Shown: positions 24,588 through 33,076 of the stretch, piece after piece | Numbering within the stretch: the first letter of the stretch is position 1 | How the letters are laid out: each line of letters opens with the position of its first letter | Source: Candidatus Phocaeicola faecipullorum | GTDB taxonomy: Bacteria > Bacteroidota > Bacteroidia > Bacteroidales > Bacteroidaceae | Assembly: GCA_018884025.1 (NCBI GenBank) | Contig: JAHLFB010000083.1 | Location: forward strand, 1-34,216 | Direction of reading: 5' to 3' | DNA length: 34,216 nt | The notes under the pieces: model-generated | Told to the model about the DNA's origin: nothing | The model's database searches: none | Seen by the model: only the letters and a program-made list of their open reading frames with translations | Made by a program: the position numbers and the translations under genes

Positions 24588-27500
24588 TTACTTTTTCTTC
24601 TGTGTCATTAACCTTTTTCTTCTTCCTTTGGAATATAAACAAATCCTTTATACGGCTTACCTTCTTTTTCAGAACAATACCTGCTCCGGTTTCAGTAACT
24701 TCACCTTCCAGTACATTGGCGTATTTCTTGTCGTGGAAGAGTTTTATGTATCTGGTACCGCTGTTGTCAAGCCTGTATTCCAGTGATATATTGTCTATAA
24801 ATGACTCATCTCTTACTGCTGCATTTCCGGTAGAGATTTTTCCACCGATTACTACACGTACACGGTTGTTCCAGAACCGTTTTGCAAACTGGAAATTGTA
24901 GTCGGTGCGTGTATCTCCGGTTTCAGTGGCGTTTGTCGTTTCCATTCCGACACTCAAATCTATTGTTTTAAGTGCATTACCGGCAATGTTGTTGATTTGT
25001 CCCTGCAGGTATGAGTTCAGTGCGCTGTTGGCATCCAGCTTTGCAGTGGAATTATCTGAAATATACATACCTGTAACAAGCATAGTTACTGCCGCCTTGT
25101 TCTTCTGTGAAGCTGACATTGCCGCAAGTTCATTTTGCATAGAACCGTCTTCAGGTGCGTCTATGGTAAATTCAAATCCAAGGTCGTTCAAACGGTTTGT
25201 AATACTTACTCCCACATCGAAGCTTACCATTCTGGCCGTCTGTCCTTCCTGCGTTACTGAAGCTCTGGTCCTTTCGTATGCTTGAATATTCAGTTTAGGA
25301 TCCATTACATTACCGGTCCATTCAATATAGCTTCCTTCTCTGATTTTAAATGTCTTCAGCGGTATTACAGGCATTTCGTATTTCATTTCTCCACTCATCA
25401 GTGAGTAGCGTCCGTTAAGCAGCATGTTTCCGTCAGGGGTATATTGGAAAGCAAGGTCACCTCCACCTTCCACCTGCATATAGTTCGTTCCGCTTTCGTT
25501 TATGTCCACTTTACACTGTACAGCCTGGTCTATATGCAGATTTACTAGCATGTCTATTCCTCCAGGTCTCATCTCCTGTAACGGTTTCCTTTGAGCTGCG
25601 GCTGTATCCGCAAAGTTTACAAAGGTTACAGTCTCAGCCAGCCTGTCCTCTACTGACAAAGGTGATTCGCGCAGGATATAAGTAAAGTCGCTGCTGCCAA
25701 GAATATTGGCATTACCCCTCACGGATATAGCATCCGGAGTTCCTTTTATTGTGGTGTTCAGGTCGATATACATCTTTCCGTACACTAATGATGTACGGTT
25801 TTTCTTTCCGTTGAAAACCTCAAAATTACGGGCTGTCATTTTCAGGTCCATATACATGTTACTCATGTCCGCAAAGTCGATGCTTCCGTCTATCACATAA
25901 GGGTTTTTGCCTCGTGAGAATATGCTGTATTTATTAAATACCAGTTTGTTGTTTGTTATGGTTATCGGTTTATTTTCAAACCTTAGATTCATGGAAGTCA
26001 TCGGGATGAATACGTTTACGCTGTCCGTAGTAAGCTGTCCGTTTATAATCGGAGTATCAGACGAACCATTTACTGAAATCTCTCCTCCGGCATATCCTTT
26101 CAGTCGTGCCATTTCTTCCGGGACAAAAGCTCCTGCTAATTCTAGAGGGAAACGCATTAAGGACATATGGGCGTTTATTTTGTCTTTTTCTTCGTCTGAA
26201 GCTGCAGACCTATACTGACCGTTTATCTCAGCCAATGTGTTGCCGTTTCTGGTTATATATCCATCCACATGATGTCCGCTGTTCTCCATCGGTAGATAAA
26301 CTCCGCTCATAGTCCAGTTTCCAAGCGGCTTACCGGAATAAGCCAATCTGTTGATGTCGGTTTCGAGTGCAGTCATGAACATGTTTTCTTTTTGCTGCAC
26401 ATAATGAGCCTCGGCGTTAATAACTCCTTCTATAGGCGGCATATAAGGGATTATACGTTTGAACTCACCTATATCAATACGGTTTACACTTACCGTTATA
26501 TCCTGCAGCAACGTAGAATCCGGAACTGAATATATCTGCAGCCCCGTTCCTTTTTCATCGTACAGTTTCATGTCGGCATGTATCCTGCCTTTGTCACTCA
26601 GGAATATATAATTATCCTTGTTCAACTGAAATTTCCTGTAAACCAGAATAGGATTTTCAGGCAACATATGCAGGCTTATACCTTTGTCACGTAATACAGC
26701 TTCCATTCCTATCAGTGCCCCGGTCTGGTTCTGGGCATTGTCGTATTTCACCATCATTCGTGCGTTACCGTTGAAAATACCTCCGTCCAGTGATATGCCG
26801 AAAGCTTCCTGTTGCTTCGTGTGGTTAGCTTTTACTCCGCCTGTAAGGATTATTCCTGTCGTGTCCTGTATAGCGCGGAACGTAATTGTATCCAGACGCA
26901 GACTGTCAGTGTGCAGACCGTACAGATAAGCTGAACTGTTTATTCCGTTTGCTGAGGAAGTATTAAGTGAGGCATAAAGTTTACTAAAACCTATTCCACT
27001 CATCTCAAGAGTATTCACAAACGGGTTGTCATCGCCCGCAAACAGTCTGAATGATGTTTCAGGCAGCAAAGCACGCAGAGTGTCAAGGTTTAATGTCCTG
27101 CTTTCCCACTGCTTGGCAGCAAGAGTGGAGATTTTTGTCAGTTTATCAGTCACCTTATCTATGCCTCCTGTAGTCCTGAGGAGCATTGTCATATCACCGG
27201 AATTGATGTAAGTACGCAAAGAATCTTCCGTCATGCTTACCCCGAAGTTCAAATCTTTTGTTTTGAAAGAGCTTTTTTCTGTGGTAAGTCTGATGTTATT
27301 TATTGAGACCTTAGCCTGATGTCTGTTTTTCATATCTGTACGTGCATCAATGTCTATATCTTGCGCTATTTTCAATGGTTGTGCCACAAGTCCCAGACTA
27401 TGCAAATCCAGACGTTTGATGTCTGTACGCATTTTGGCCATTATATTGTTGCTTGAAATATCCGCGTCAAGTATTGAGCCTATTTCCATCATGTTGTCAT

Positions 27501-29190
27501 TGATATTGAAGGCTACATTTGTTTTGCCGTCGGCAAGTCCGGCTTTCATATCTATTCCTGAGAAAGAATATCTGGCATATTCAAAATTGGAAACTCCTGC
27601 CTTTATATTCATCCTTGTGTCCGGTGAGAATATGTCAAACCCTTTTCCTTCTGCCGAAAGCGATGCCGTTACCCTAAACAGTGAATCGCTTGGTAAGAAG
27701 TTATGTATATTCAGTTCCTTTAACTCCATTTCGGCAAAGAATGATTCTGAATTAGGTATAAATCCGGCGTTTATCTCAGCCTGTCCCTCACCCTGCGAGA
27801 GAGCCAATGCCGCCATCAGACTGTCGTTCCTCATGTCCGCACTGCCCTTTATGGTCATGTCTGCAGGTACTACCGCCGCCCCCATCAGCGACTGTGTAAA
27901 CTTCATGTCCGGGAAAATTCCATCCATATCAAGATGTGCCGCCATCTTTGTACTGTCAGTCACATCGTTCAGATATCCTTCTGCCGTCAGTCTGATATGT
28001 TCAGCTATCTCTGCGCTGACTCCTGTTATTCTCATTCTGTTCAAACTACCGTCCACGCCTGCACGTATCTGTACAGGTTCTGCCGGAAAGTCTTTTCTGA
28101 AGTCTTCAGGCATACCGGTCAAAAAGCGGAACAAATCGTTCTTACCGATATCAGCCATTATTCTGGCCGAGATGCTGCCATCATTGTTTATTTGGCTTTG
28201 CCGATTTGTCAATTGTGAGATGTTCCATTCTGCGCCGGCCTGTACTGAAAAATATGAATCGGTGGTTTTCAGTTCCAGTCCGGATATACCTATTCTCTCG
28301 TCATTGGCCATTATTTTTCCTTCGGCAGATATTATTTCCAGTCCGGAGCGTTCTTTCATTCTGAGCTCCTTTATTTCTGCCTTTATTTCATTTCCGCAAT
28401 AATATATAGAGTCCAGACCAATATTCAGTCCGGCTATGGCGATGTATGACGGATCAAACCCTTCCGCCGGTTTTTCGTTTCCTGATACATAGCTGGCTGA
28501 CGAGTTGTTTATTCTGAACTTGTGTATAGAATATGCCTCTTTCCGTAAATCAACAAGACCTTCCATAAGTGTGGCTGAACCTATATTTACTCCCATATTC
28601 ATACTGTCAAGAGGCATACTGAGGTTTATTGCTACATTTTCCAGATTAGCCTTTTGTAGCATAAACTGCCAGTATAACGGTTCGCTGGCAGTAGTGTCTG
28701 CTGCAGCCGTGTCCGCTATACATATGTCCATATGCGTATCTTTAAGAATAAATGAGTTTATAGTAGCGGTTTCAGGAGATAATGCAACCCCGTGTGATTC
28801 AAGATATAACTCTCCAAGTTCGCCTTTAAGAGCCAGTCCTTCTATCATGTTCATGGTGTTCAGACTAATTTTCTCCAGTCTGAAGGCATCTATTTCCACC
28901 TGTTTCCTGAACAATGGCTTCATCTGAACCTTTAAAGTTATTTTTCCCGCATTCAGCAGAGTGTCTTTTTCCTGTACTGCTGAAACATTGTGTATATTCA
29001 GATTAAGGGGGAAAGATAGCGATATTCTGCCGACGTTTATATCCATACCGGTAGCAGTGGAAGCCATTGAAGCAGCTTTCTTTACTATGAAATCCTGCAC
29101 AGGGGGGATATATATTAAAATTGATATTATTATAAATAAGGCGAAAGGAATAGATATTATAATCCCGCACCATTTTAAAATTTTCTTCAT
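24568..29190 (-). CDS. tamB: TamB-like translocation and assembly module protein
   Basis: The 1540-residue protein has one N-terminal membrane anchor (about 10-28, IIISIPFALFIIISILIYI). It is followed by an AsmA/TamB-type start (VQDFIVKKAASMASTATGMD, then INVGRISLSFPLNLNIHNVS) and a very long repetitive beta-strand region that would span the periplasm as a groove. The C-terminal DUF490/TamB domain is recognisable by the late segments LDANSALNSYLQGQINNIAG, NALKTIDLSVGMETT and NFQFAKRFWNNRVRVVIGGK. Length fits the family. TamB proteins bridge inner and outer membranes and work with an Omp85 partner, here the overlapping TamL gene downstream; lipid transport is the current view for AsmA-like proteins. 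It is the first gene of the minus-strand run and ends in a charged Lys/Glu/Asn tail. Confidence 0.92.
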   Translation of the reverse strand: MKKILKWCGIIISIPFALFIIISILIYIPPVQDFIVKKAASMASTATGMDINVGRISLSFPLNLNIHNVSAVQEKDTLLNAGKITLKVQMKPLFRKQVEIDAFRLEKISLNTMNMIEGLALKGELGELYLESHGVALSPETATINSFILKDTHMDICIADTAAADTTASEPLYWQFMLQKANLENVAINLSMPLDSMNMGVNIGSATLMEGLVDLRKEAYSIHKFRINNSSASYVSGNEKPAEGFDPSYIAIAGLNIGLDSIYYCGNEIKAEIKELRMKERSGLEIISAEGKIMANDERIGISGLELKTTDSYFSVQAGAEWNISQLTNRQSQINNDGSISARIMADIGKNDLFRFLTGMPEDFRKDFPAEPVQIRAGVDGSLNRMRITGVSAEIAEHIRLTAEGYLNDVTDSTKMAAHLDMDGIFPDMKFTQSLMGAAVVPADMTIKGSADMRNDSLMAALALSQGEGQAEINAGFIPNSESFFAEMELKELNIHNFLPSDSLFRVTASLSAEGKGFDIFSPDTRMNIKAGVSNFEYARYSFSGIDMKAGLADGKTNVAFNINDNMMEIGSILDADISSNNIMAKMRTDIKRLDLHSLGLVAQPLKIAQDIDIDARTDMKNRHQAKVSINNIRLTTEKSSFKTKDLNFGVSMTEDSLRTYINSGDMTMLLRTTGGIDKVTDKLTKISTLAAKQWESRTLNLDTLRALLPETSFRLFAGDDNPFVNTLEMSGIGFSKLYASLNTSSANGINSSAYLYGLHTDSLRLDTITFRAIQDTTGIILTGGVKANHTKQQEAFGISLDGGIFNGNARMMVKYDNAQNQTGALIGMEAVLRDKGISLHMLPENPILVYRKFQLNKDNYIFLSDKGRIHADMKLYDEKGTGLQIYSVPDSTLLQDITVSVNRIDIGEFKRIIPYMPPIEGVINAEAHYVQQKENMFMTALETDINRLAYSGKPLGNWTMSGVYLPMENSGHHVDGYITRNGNTLAEINGQYRSAASDEEKDKINAHMSLMRFPLELAGAFVPEEMARLKGYAGGEISVNGSSDTPIINGQLTTDSVNVFIPMTSMNLRFENKPITITNNKLVFNKYSIFSRGKNPYVIDGSIDFADMSNMYMDLKMTARNFEVFNGKKNRTSLVYGKMYIDLNTTIKGTPDAISVRGNANILGSSDFTYILRESPLSVEDRLAETVTFVNFADTAAAQRKPLQEMRPGGIDMLVNLHIDQAVQCKVDINESGTNYMQVEGGGDLAFQYTPDGNMLLNGRYSLMSGEMKYEMPVIPLKTFKIREGSYIEWTGNVMDPKLNIQAYERTRASVTQEGQTARMVSFDVGVSITNRLNDLGFEFTIDAPEDGSMQNELAAMSASQKNKAAVTMLVTGMYISDNSTAKLDANSALNSYLQGQINNIAGNALKTIDLSVGMETTNATETGDTRTDYNFQFAKRFWNNRVRVVIGGKISTGNAAVRDESFIDNISLEYRLDNSGTRYIKLFHDKKYANVLEGEVTETGAGIVLKKKVSRIKDLFIFQRKKKKVNDTEEKVNENENK

Positions 29191-29282
29191 GTCTGTGTTT
29201 CTTTATGATTGCGAATATACAAAAAAAATAACTATAATTGAATATAATTTGTTCAGGAAGTATATGATTAATAATAAATCTT

Positions 29283-29290
29283 TATCTTTG
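29283..29290 (+). promoter_or_regulatory. Candidate -7 box of the nucleotidyltransferase gene
   Basis: TATCTTTG matches TAnnTTTG and stands 35 bases before the ATG at 29326, in the divergent region shared with the tamB-like gene. No -33 TTG at proper spacing is obvious; a TTTG at 29248-29251 is too far away. No equally good box is seen for the divergent tamB-like gene. Confidence 0.5.
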
Positions 29291-29325
29291 CAATAACTTA
29301 CTTTTAAATATAACTTATATAACTT

Positions 29326-30231
29326 ATGAAACCAACATTATTTGTATTGGCGGCTGGTATGGGTAGCCGTTACGGTGGCCTTAAGCAACTTGACGGACTT
29401 GGTCCTAGTGGAGAAACAATCATGGATTATTCTATCTTCGATGCTATCCGTGGCGGATTCGGTAAGATAGTATTCGTAATCCGTAAAGATTTTGAAGATG
29501 ATTTCCGTAAAATCGTTCTTAGTAAATATGAAAACCATAACCCGGTAGAAGTAGTATTCCAGGCTTTGGATAATCTTCCGGCAGGATATACATGTCCTGA
29601 AGGCCGTGTAAAACCATGGGGTACTAACCATGCTGTTCTTATGGGTAAGGATGTTATTAAGGAACCATTTGCAGTAATCAATGCTGACGACTTCTATGGA
29701 AGAGACAGTTTCGCCGTTCTTGGCAAATATCTTTCAGAACTTCCAGAAGGTTCAAAGAACGACTATTGCATGGTAGGTTTCCGTATTGGTAACACTCTAT
29801 CTGAAAGTGGTTCTGTAGCACGTGGTATCTGCTCTGCCAACGAAGAAGGCAATCTTACTACAGTAGTAGAACGTACTGAAATAATGCGTATAAATGGCGT
29901 TGTAAGCTATAAGGATGAAAATGGTGAATGGGTAGGTGTAGAAGATAATACTCCTGTTTCTATGAACATGTGGGGCTTCACTCCTGACTATTTCAAATAT
30001 TCAGAAGACTATTTCACTGAATTCCTTGACGCAAACAAAGATAACCTGAAAGCAGAATACTTCATTCCATTGATGGTAAACAAGCTTATCAATGAAAAGA
30101 CTGCTAATGTTAAGGTTCTTGACACTACTTCTAAATGGTTCGGTGTAACTTATGCTGCTGACCGTCAGAGTGTAGTTGACAAGATTCAGGCATTGGTTGA
30201 TGCTGGTGAATATCCTTCTAAATTGTTCTGA
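29326..30231 (+). CDS. Sugar-phosphate nucleotidyltransferase (NTP_transferase family)
   Basis: The 301-residue cytoplasmic enzyme begins MKPTLFVLAAGMGSRYGGLK, the nucleotide-binding signature of sugar-1-phosphate nucleotidyltransferases (LAAGxGSRxG...K). QLDGLGPSGETIMDYSIFDA follows. Downstream are WGTNHAVLMGKDVIKEPFAV and the metal-binding INADDFYG. These support a nucleotidyl transfer reaction giving an NDP-sugar. Sugar and base specificity cannot be read from the sequence. It stands alone between a divergent tamB-like gene and a convergent amidase gene, so no pathway partner helps. Regular use of GGT, CGT and AAC-type codons differs from the xus genes and may reflect stronger expression, but this was judged by eye only. 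Confidence 0.85.
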   Translation: MKPTLFVLAAGMGSRYGGLKQLDGLGPSGETIMDYSIFDAIRGGFGKIVFVIRKDFEDDFRKIVLSKYENHNPVEVVFQALDNLPAGYTCPEGRVKPWGTNHAVLMGKDVIKEPFAVINADDFYGRDSFAVLGKYLSELPEGSKNDYCMVGFRIGNTLSESGSVARGICSANEEGNLTTVVERTEIMRINGVVSYKDENGEWVGVEDNTPVSMNMWGFTPDYFKYSEDYFTEFLDANKDNLKAEYFIPLMVNKLINEKTANVKVLDTTSKWFGVTYAADRQSVVDKIQALVDAGEYPSKLF

Positions 30232-30253
30232 TAAACAATTTTACAGTATAAAT

Positions 30254-30291
30254 AAAAAGCGGATTACCCCGAAAGAGGTAATTCGCTTTTT
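30254..30291. terminator. Bidirectional terminator between convergent genes
   Basis: The 15-base arms AAAAAGCGGATTACC (30254-30268) and GGTAATTCGCTTTTT (30277-30291) pair with a single G-U wobble around an 8-base loop. A-runs on one side and T-runs on the other make it work in both directions. It ends the nucleotidyltransferase transcript (plus) and the amidase transcript (minus). Confidence 0.9.
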
Positions 30292-30293
30292 AT

Positions 30294-31376
30294 TTATTTC
30301 ACTTTGATATTGAACACCGGCTGCTGTTTCTGGGTATCCATCGGTACGGCACGGTATTTCACTTTGCTGAAATCTATATCCTTCAGGTCTATGCTTCTTA
30401 TGGCACTGTTGTACATCGTTCGGAAGTAAATCTTCAGATTGTTCATGTCTGTGGCCGAAGTCCATTGTGTGGCACTTGGTATATTTACCGGAACCTGTCC
30501 GCGTGCGAATTCTATGCCTACGGGAATATCAAAATTGTTAAGAATCTGAAATCCTTGCAGTACGGTTTCTTCAGATGTTTCCTGTACAGGTGCTGTAGCC
30601 TGATAGAATGCTGCTTTTACAAATCGTGACGGAGGAGTTACATCACCCGGAATACCAAGAAATCCGCTACCGGCTCCGAACTGTGAAAGCTCTGTTTCGC
30701 CAAGTTTCTGAGAAGGAGCAGAACCAGGGAAGAGATTTACATAATTGTTCAGATTTGTCATCTGCCATTTGAAGTCTGGCGAATTAGTCAATACTCCCAA
30801 CTCGTTTTCATAGAAAACTGGCTTGCCGTCTATAATTTCCAGAACAATTTGTCTTCCTGTAGTATCCGCAAACCTCCAGTGCACAGTTGAGGCTCTCGGA
30901 TCTATTGCAATAACGTGAATCTTGCTTATTGCATCTTTCACATCTTTCACAGTGGCACATTCTCCGAGAATCCAAGAAACCAATTGCAGGTCGGCAATGC
31001 TCTCTTCCTTGTTTGCCGCATTATAATCTTCATACTTGCCATATTTAGGGAAGTAGAACAGTCCGGCTGACAACCCTTTCTCGTTAAGTCCTTCGGCTAT
31101 AAACTCCTTTTGCTCCACAGCCAATCCCACATACCCGTATTTTGCGGTAAATCTCATTCCGTCAATACCTCCCGGAACGTATGATTGTGCAGTATATCCC
31201 CTTGGAACTATAACGTACTGGCTGTTGAGGTCGCTTCCTCCCCATTCGATGGTTCTCGCAAGGATTTTAGTGCTGTCTTTTGCTGTCAGAGTTATGCCTG
31301 TGCAGGCATTTGCATTGTTCGTGCCTGCTGCAATCATTGCAGTTGCAAGGCACATCGTAAGAATTTGTTTTTTCAT
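30294..31376 (-). CDS. Secreted linear-amide C-N hydrolase, choloylglycine hydrolase family
   Basis: The 360-residue Ntn-hydrolase has a signal peptide that ends precisely before the catalytic cysteine (GTNNANA-C25-TGITL), so signal cleavage would itself expose the N-terminal nucleophile. The family (bile salt hydrolases and penicillin V acylases) cuts amide bonds of conjugated bile acids, acyl-homoserine lactones or penicillin V. ILARTIEWGG holds the conserved arginine (R41), with glutamate E44 where bile salt hydrolases usually have aspartate. GLNEKGLSAGLFYFP holds the usual asparagine region. This Asp-to-Glu difference and the RTIEWG form are nearer to the acylase-like branch than to classical Gram-positive bile salt hydrolases, so bile activity should not be assumed. 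Export to the periplasm is predicted. It is monocistronic, with its own promoter and terminator. Confidence 0.85.
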   Translation of the reverse strand: MKKQILTMCLATAMIAAGTNNANACTGITLTAKDSTKILARTIEWGGSDLNSQYVIVPRGYTAQSYVPGGIDGMRFTAKYGYVGLAVEQKEFIAEGLNEKGLSAGLFYFPKYGKYEDYNAANKEESIADLQLVSWILGECATVKDVKDAISKIHVIAIDPRASTVHWRFADTTGRQIVLEIIDGKPVFYENELGVLTNSPDFKWQMTNLNNYVNLFPGSAPSQKLGETELSQFGAGSGFLGIPGDVTPPSRFVKAAFYQATAPVQETSEETVLQGFQILNNFDIPVGIEFARGQVPVNIPSATQWTSATDMNNLKIYFRTMYNSAIRSIDLKDIDFSKVKYRAVPMDTQKQQPVFNIKVK

Positions 31377-31443
31377 AAACCAAGAATGTCTTTATCTTTA
31401 ATCCTAAAAACAACAGAAGTGATACTTTTGTTGCTTATATCCT

Positions 31444-31474
31444 CAAAATTAAAGACTTTGTTGATAAAAATCAA
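31444..31474 (-). promoter_or_regulatory. Promoter of the choloylglycine-hydrolase-family gene
   Basis: On the minus strand a TTG (31472-31474) precedes, by 20 bases, the octamer TAATTTTG (31444-31451). This matches the Bacteroidetes -33/-7 arrangement (TTG, 19-21 bases, TAnnTTTG). Transcription would start near 31437, giving a leader of about 60 bases. It lies just downstream of the CLC gene end. Confidence 0.6.
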
Positions 31475-31496
31475 GCATTCACTATGAAAAAACATC

Positions 31497-32779
31497 TTAG
31501 TCCAGCATCTTTCCTTTTTTCTTTTTCCAGAATACAATATGTTTGGGACTTCCGATAACCTGTGAGGTGTATATACCTGTATGCCCGGAAAACATGTATG
31601 CCGTTACACAGGCTATTCCTATATATACAGCTACATCTGCTCCGAACAGCTCTATTCCCATAAGTGTACAGGCAATAGGAGTGTTGGTTGCTCCGGCAAA
31701 AACGGCCACGAAACCTATTCCGGCAAGGAATGATACGTGCAGTGGCAGTATTGCAGACAATGCGCTTCCCAATGTCGCACCAACGAAGAATAGGGGAGTG
31801 ACCTCACCGCCTTTGAATCCTACTCCGATAGTAAATGTAGTAAGGAGGATTTTCAGCAGAAAGTCATACCACATCTGTACCTCGCTGAATGACGCTACTA
31901 TGGTAGGAACACCAAGACCGATATATTTGGTTGTTCCCAACAGATAAACACTCAGTGCGATGAAAATACCTCCTATGAAAGGACGCAAAGGAGGGTATGA
32001 TATATATTTTTTGCCAGACCTCCCCAAATCTCAATGAACCGTGAGAAAGTCATTGCAGCAATTCCGAAAAGAATACTTGCCGCAAGAACCAACAGCAATG
32101 TCTGTATGTTTATGTCCGGAGTCTGACTTATGCAGTAATGAGTGTGGGCTATTCCCCATGCGTGGCAGGTCAGGTTGGCAAAGAAAGCCGAAAGGAAAAC
32201 AGGAAGTATGGCGTCGTATCTCAGTCTTCCCACTATGATGACCTCAAGAGCGAAAACAGCACCTGCAAGCGGAGTTCCGAAGATAGATGCAAATCCCGCA
32301 CCTATACCTATCTGAATCATAATCTTCCTGTCGTAAGGGTGCATTTTGAACAGACGGGACATAAAATCGGCTATCGCTCCTCCCATTTGCACACCTGTAC
32401 CTTCACGTCCGGCAGAACCTCCGAACAGATGTGTCAGCACCGTACCTATATAAACCAACGGAGCCATCTTGAACGGGATGATGTTTCTTGAAGAACGTAT
32501 TTCCTCTATCAGAAAATTATTACCTTTGGCCGCTGTACCTGCCAGATAATGATACATCAGTCCTATAGCCAAACCTCCCAACGGAAGAAGTGCTATTATC
32601 CAAAGGTTATTTTCACGATAGTCTGTAGCCCAGTTTAGTGATGCCAGCAGTAATGCCGATGCCGAGCCAATCAGTGCGCCGGCAACTGCCCCTATTACAG
32701 TCCATTTCAGCAGATACCATAATATAGGCAGCTGTTCCGTTTTATTTCCAATCCAGATAATGTTTTTGTCAAGTCTCAT
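31497..32779 (-). pseudogene. CLC-family anion/proton antiporter, fluoride (CLC-F)-like, frameshifted
   Basis: Two overlapping frames encode one CLC protein. The first (32779 to 31973) holds helices with GNNFLIEEI (86-94) in place of the usual GSGIPE, GGSAGREGTG with the gating glutamate E126, and FGTPLAGAVFALEV. After FIEIWGGLA it leaves frame and stops. The second frame, entered at the A6 run (plus 32007-32012), continues KKYISYPPLRPFIGGIF and carries GFKGGEVTPLF and NTPIACTLMGIELFG. One extra A, or a -1 ribosomal shift, would give one 427-residue protein without CBS domains, a normal length. From memory, the GNN and GREGT motifs resemble fluoride-exporting CLC-F antiporters more than chloride types; this is an inference. 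Whether the gene is dead, slipping or mis-sequenced cannot be decided here. Confidence 0.8.
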
Positions 32780-32804
32780 CTTTTTGCGAAATCAAATTGT
32801 GGTG

Positions 32805-32812
32805 CAAAGTTA
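32805..32812 (-). promoter_or_regulatory. Candidate -7 box of the CLC gene
   Basis: The minus strand reads TAACTTTG, fitting TAnnTTTG, 25 bases before the ATG at 32779. No TTG lies at the standard -33 spacing (the nearest, plus 32842-32844, is 29 bases away). I find no fluoride riboswitch signature between this box and the start codon or just upstream. Confidence 0.4.
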
Positions 32813-32998
32813 ATTCAAATGAGCTGTTTATCCACTATTCGCAACAGAATGATTATTCATTACCCTTCAAATTTTTTACAAAGTCAGTAAGATATTATTA
32901 TAAACATACATGTTATTTTTTATATTCTTTATTCTATTGTACAATCTTGTATATCAGTCTTTTGAAAAGGCAGAACTCTTGTTTCATTAAAATGTTTA

Positions 32999-33028
32999 TT
33001 GCCCTTTCCGATTTTTTGCGCTAATTTG
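32999..33028 (+). promoter_or_regulatory. Weak promoter candidate of the DMT permease
   Basis: TTG at 32999-33001 and TAATTTG at 33022-33028 are 20 bases apart. The -7 part lacks one base of the TAnnTTTG consensus. It lies about 50 bases before the ATG chosen for the permease. Confidence 0.25.
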
Positions 33029-33076
33029 TATAATTTTATATCTGATTTTGAATTAAGTTTTGAACTTTATAAATAT

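Noticed and set aside
27350-28402. A 350-codon open frame on the plus strand inside the tamB-like gene, plus several of 100-160 codons nearby
   Set aside because: They lie antisense to a long, well-supported gene, have biased compositions (Ser, Ile, Ala rich) and no recognisable domain. They are mirror frames of the tamB coding sequence.
32780-33076. A possible fluoride riboswitch before the CLC gene
   Set aside because: No GGNGATGG...CGCC core or matching CTGATG segment can be found on the minus strand by eye.
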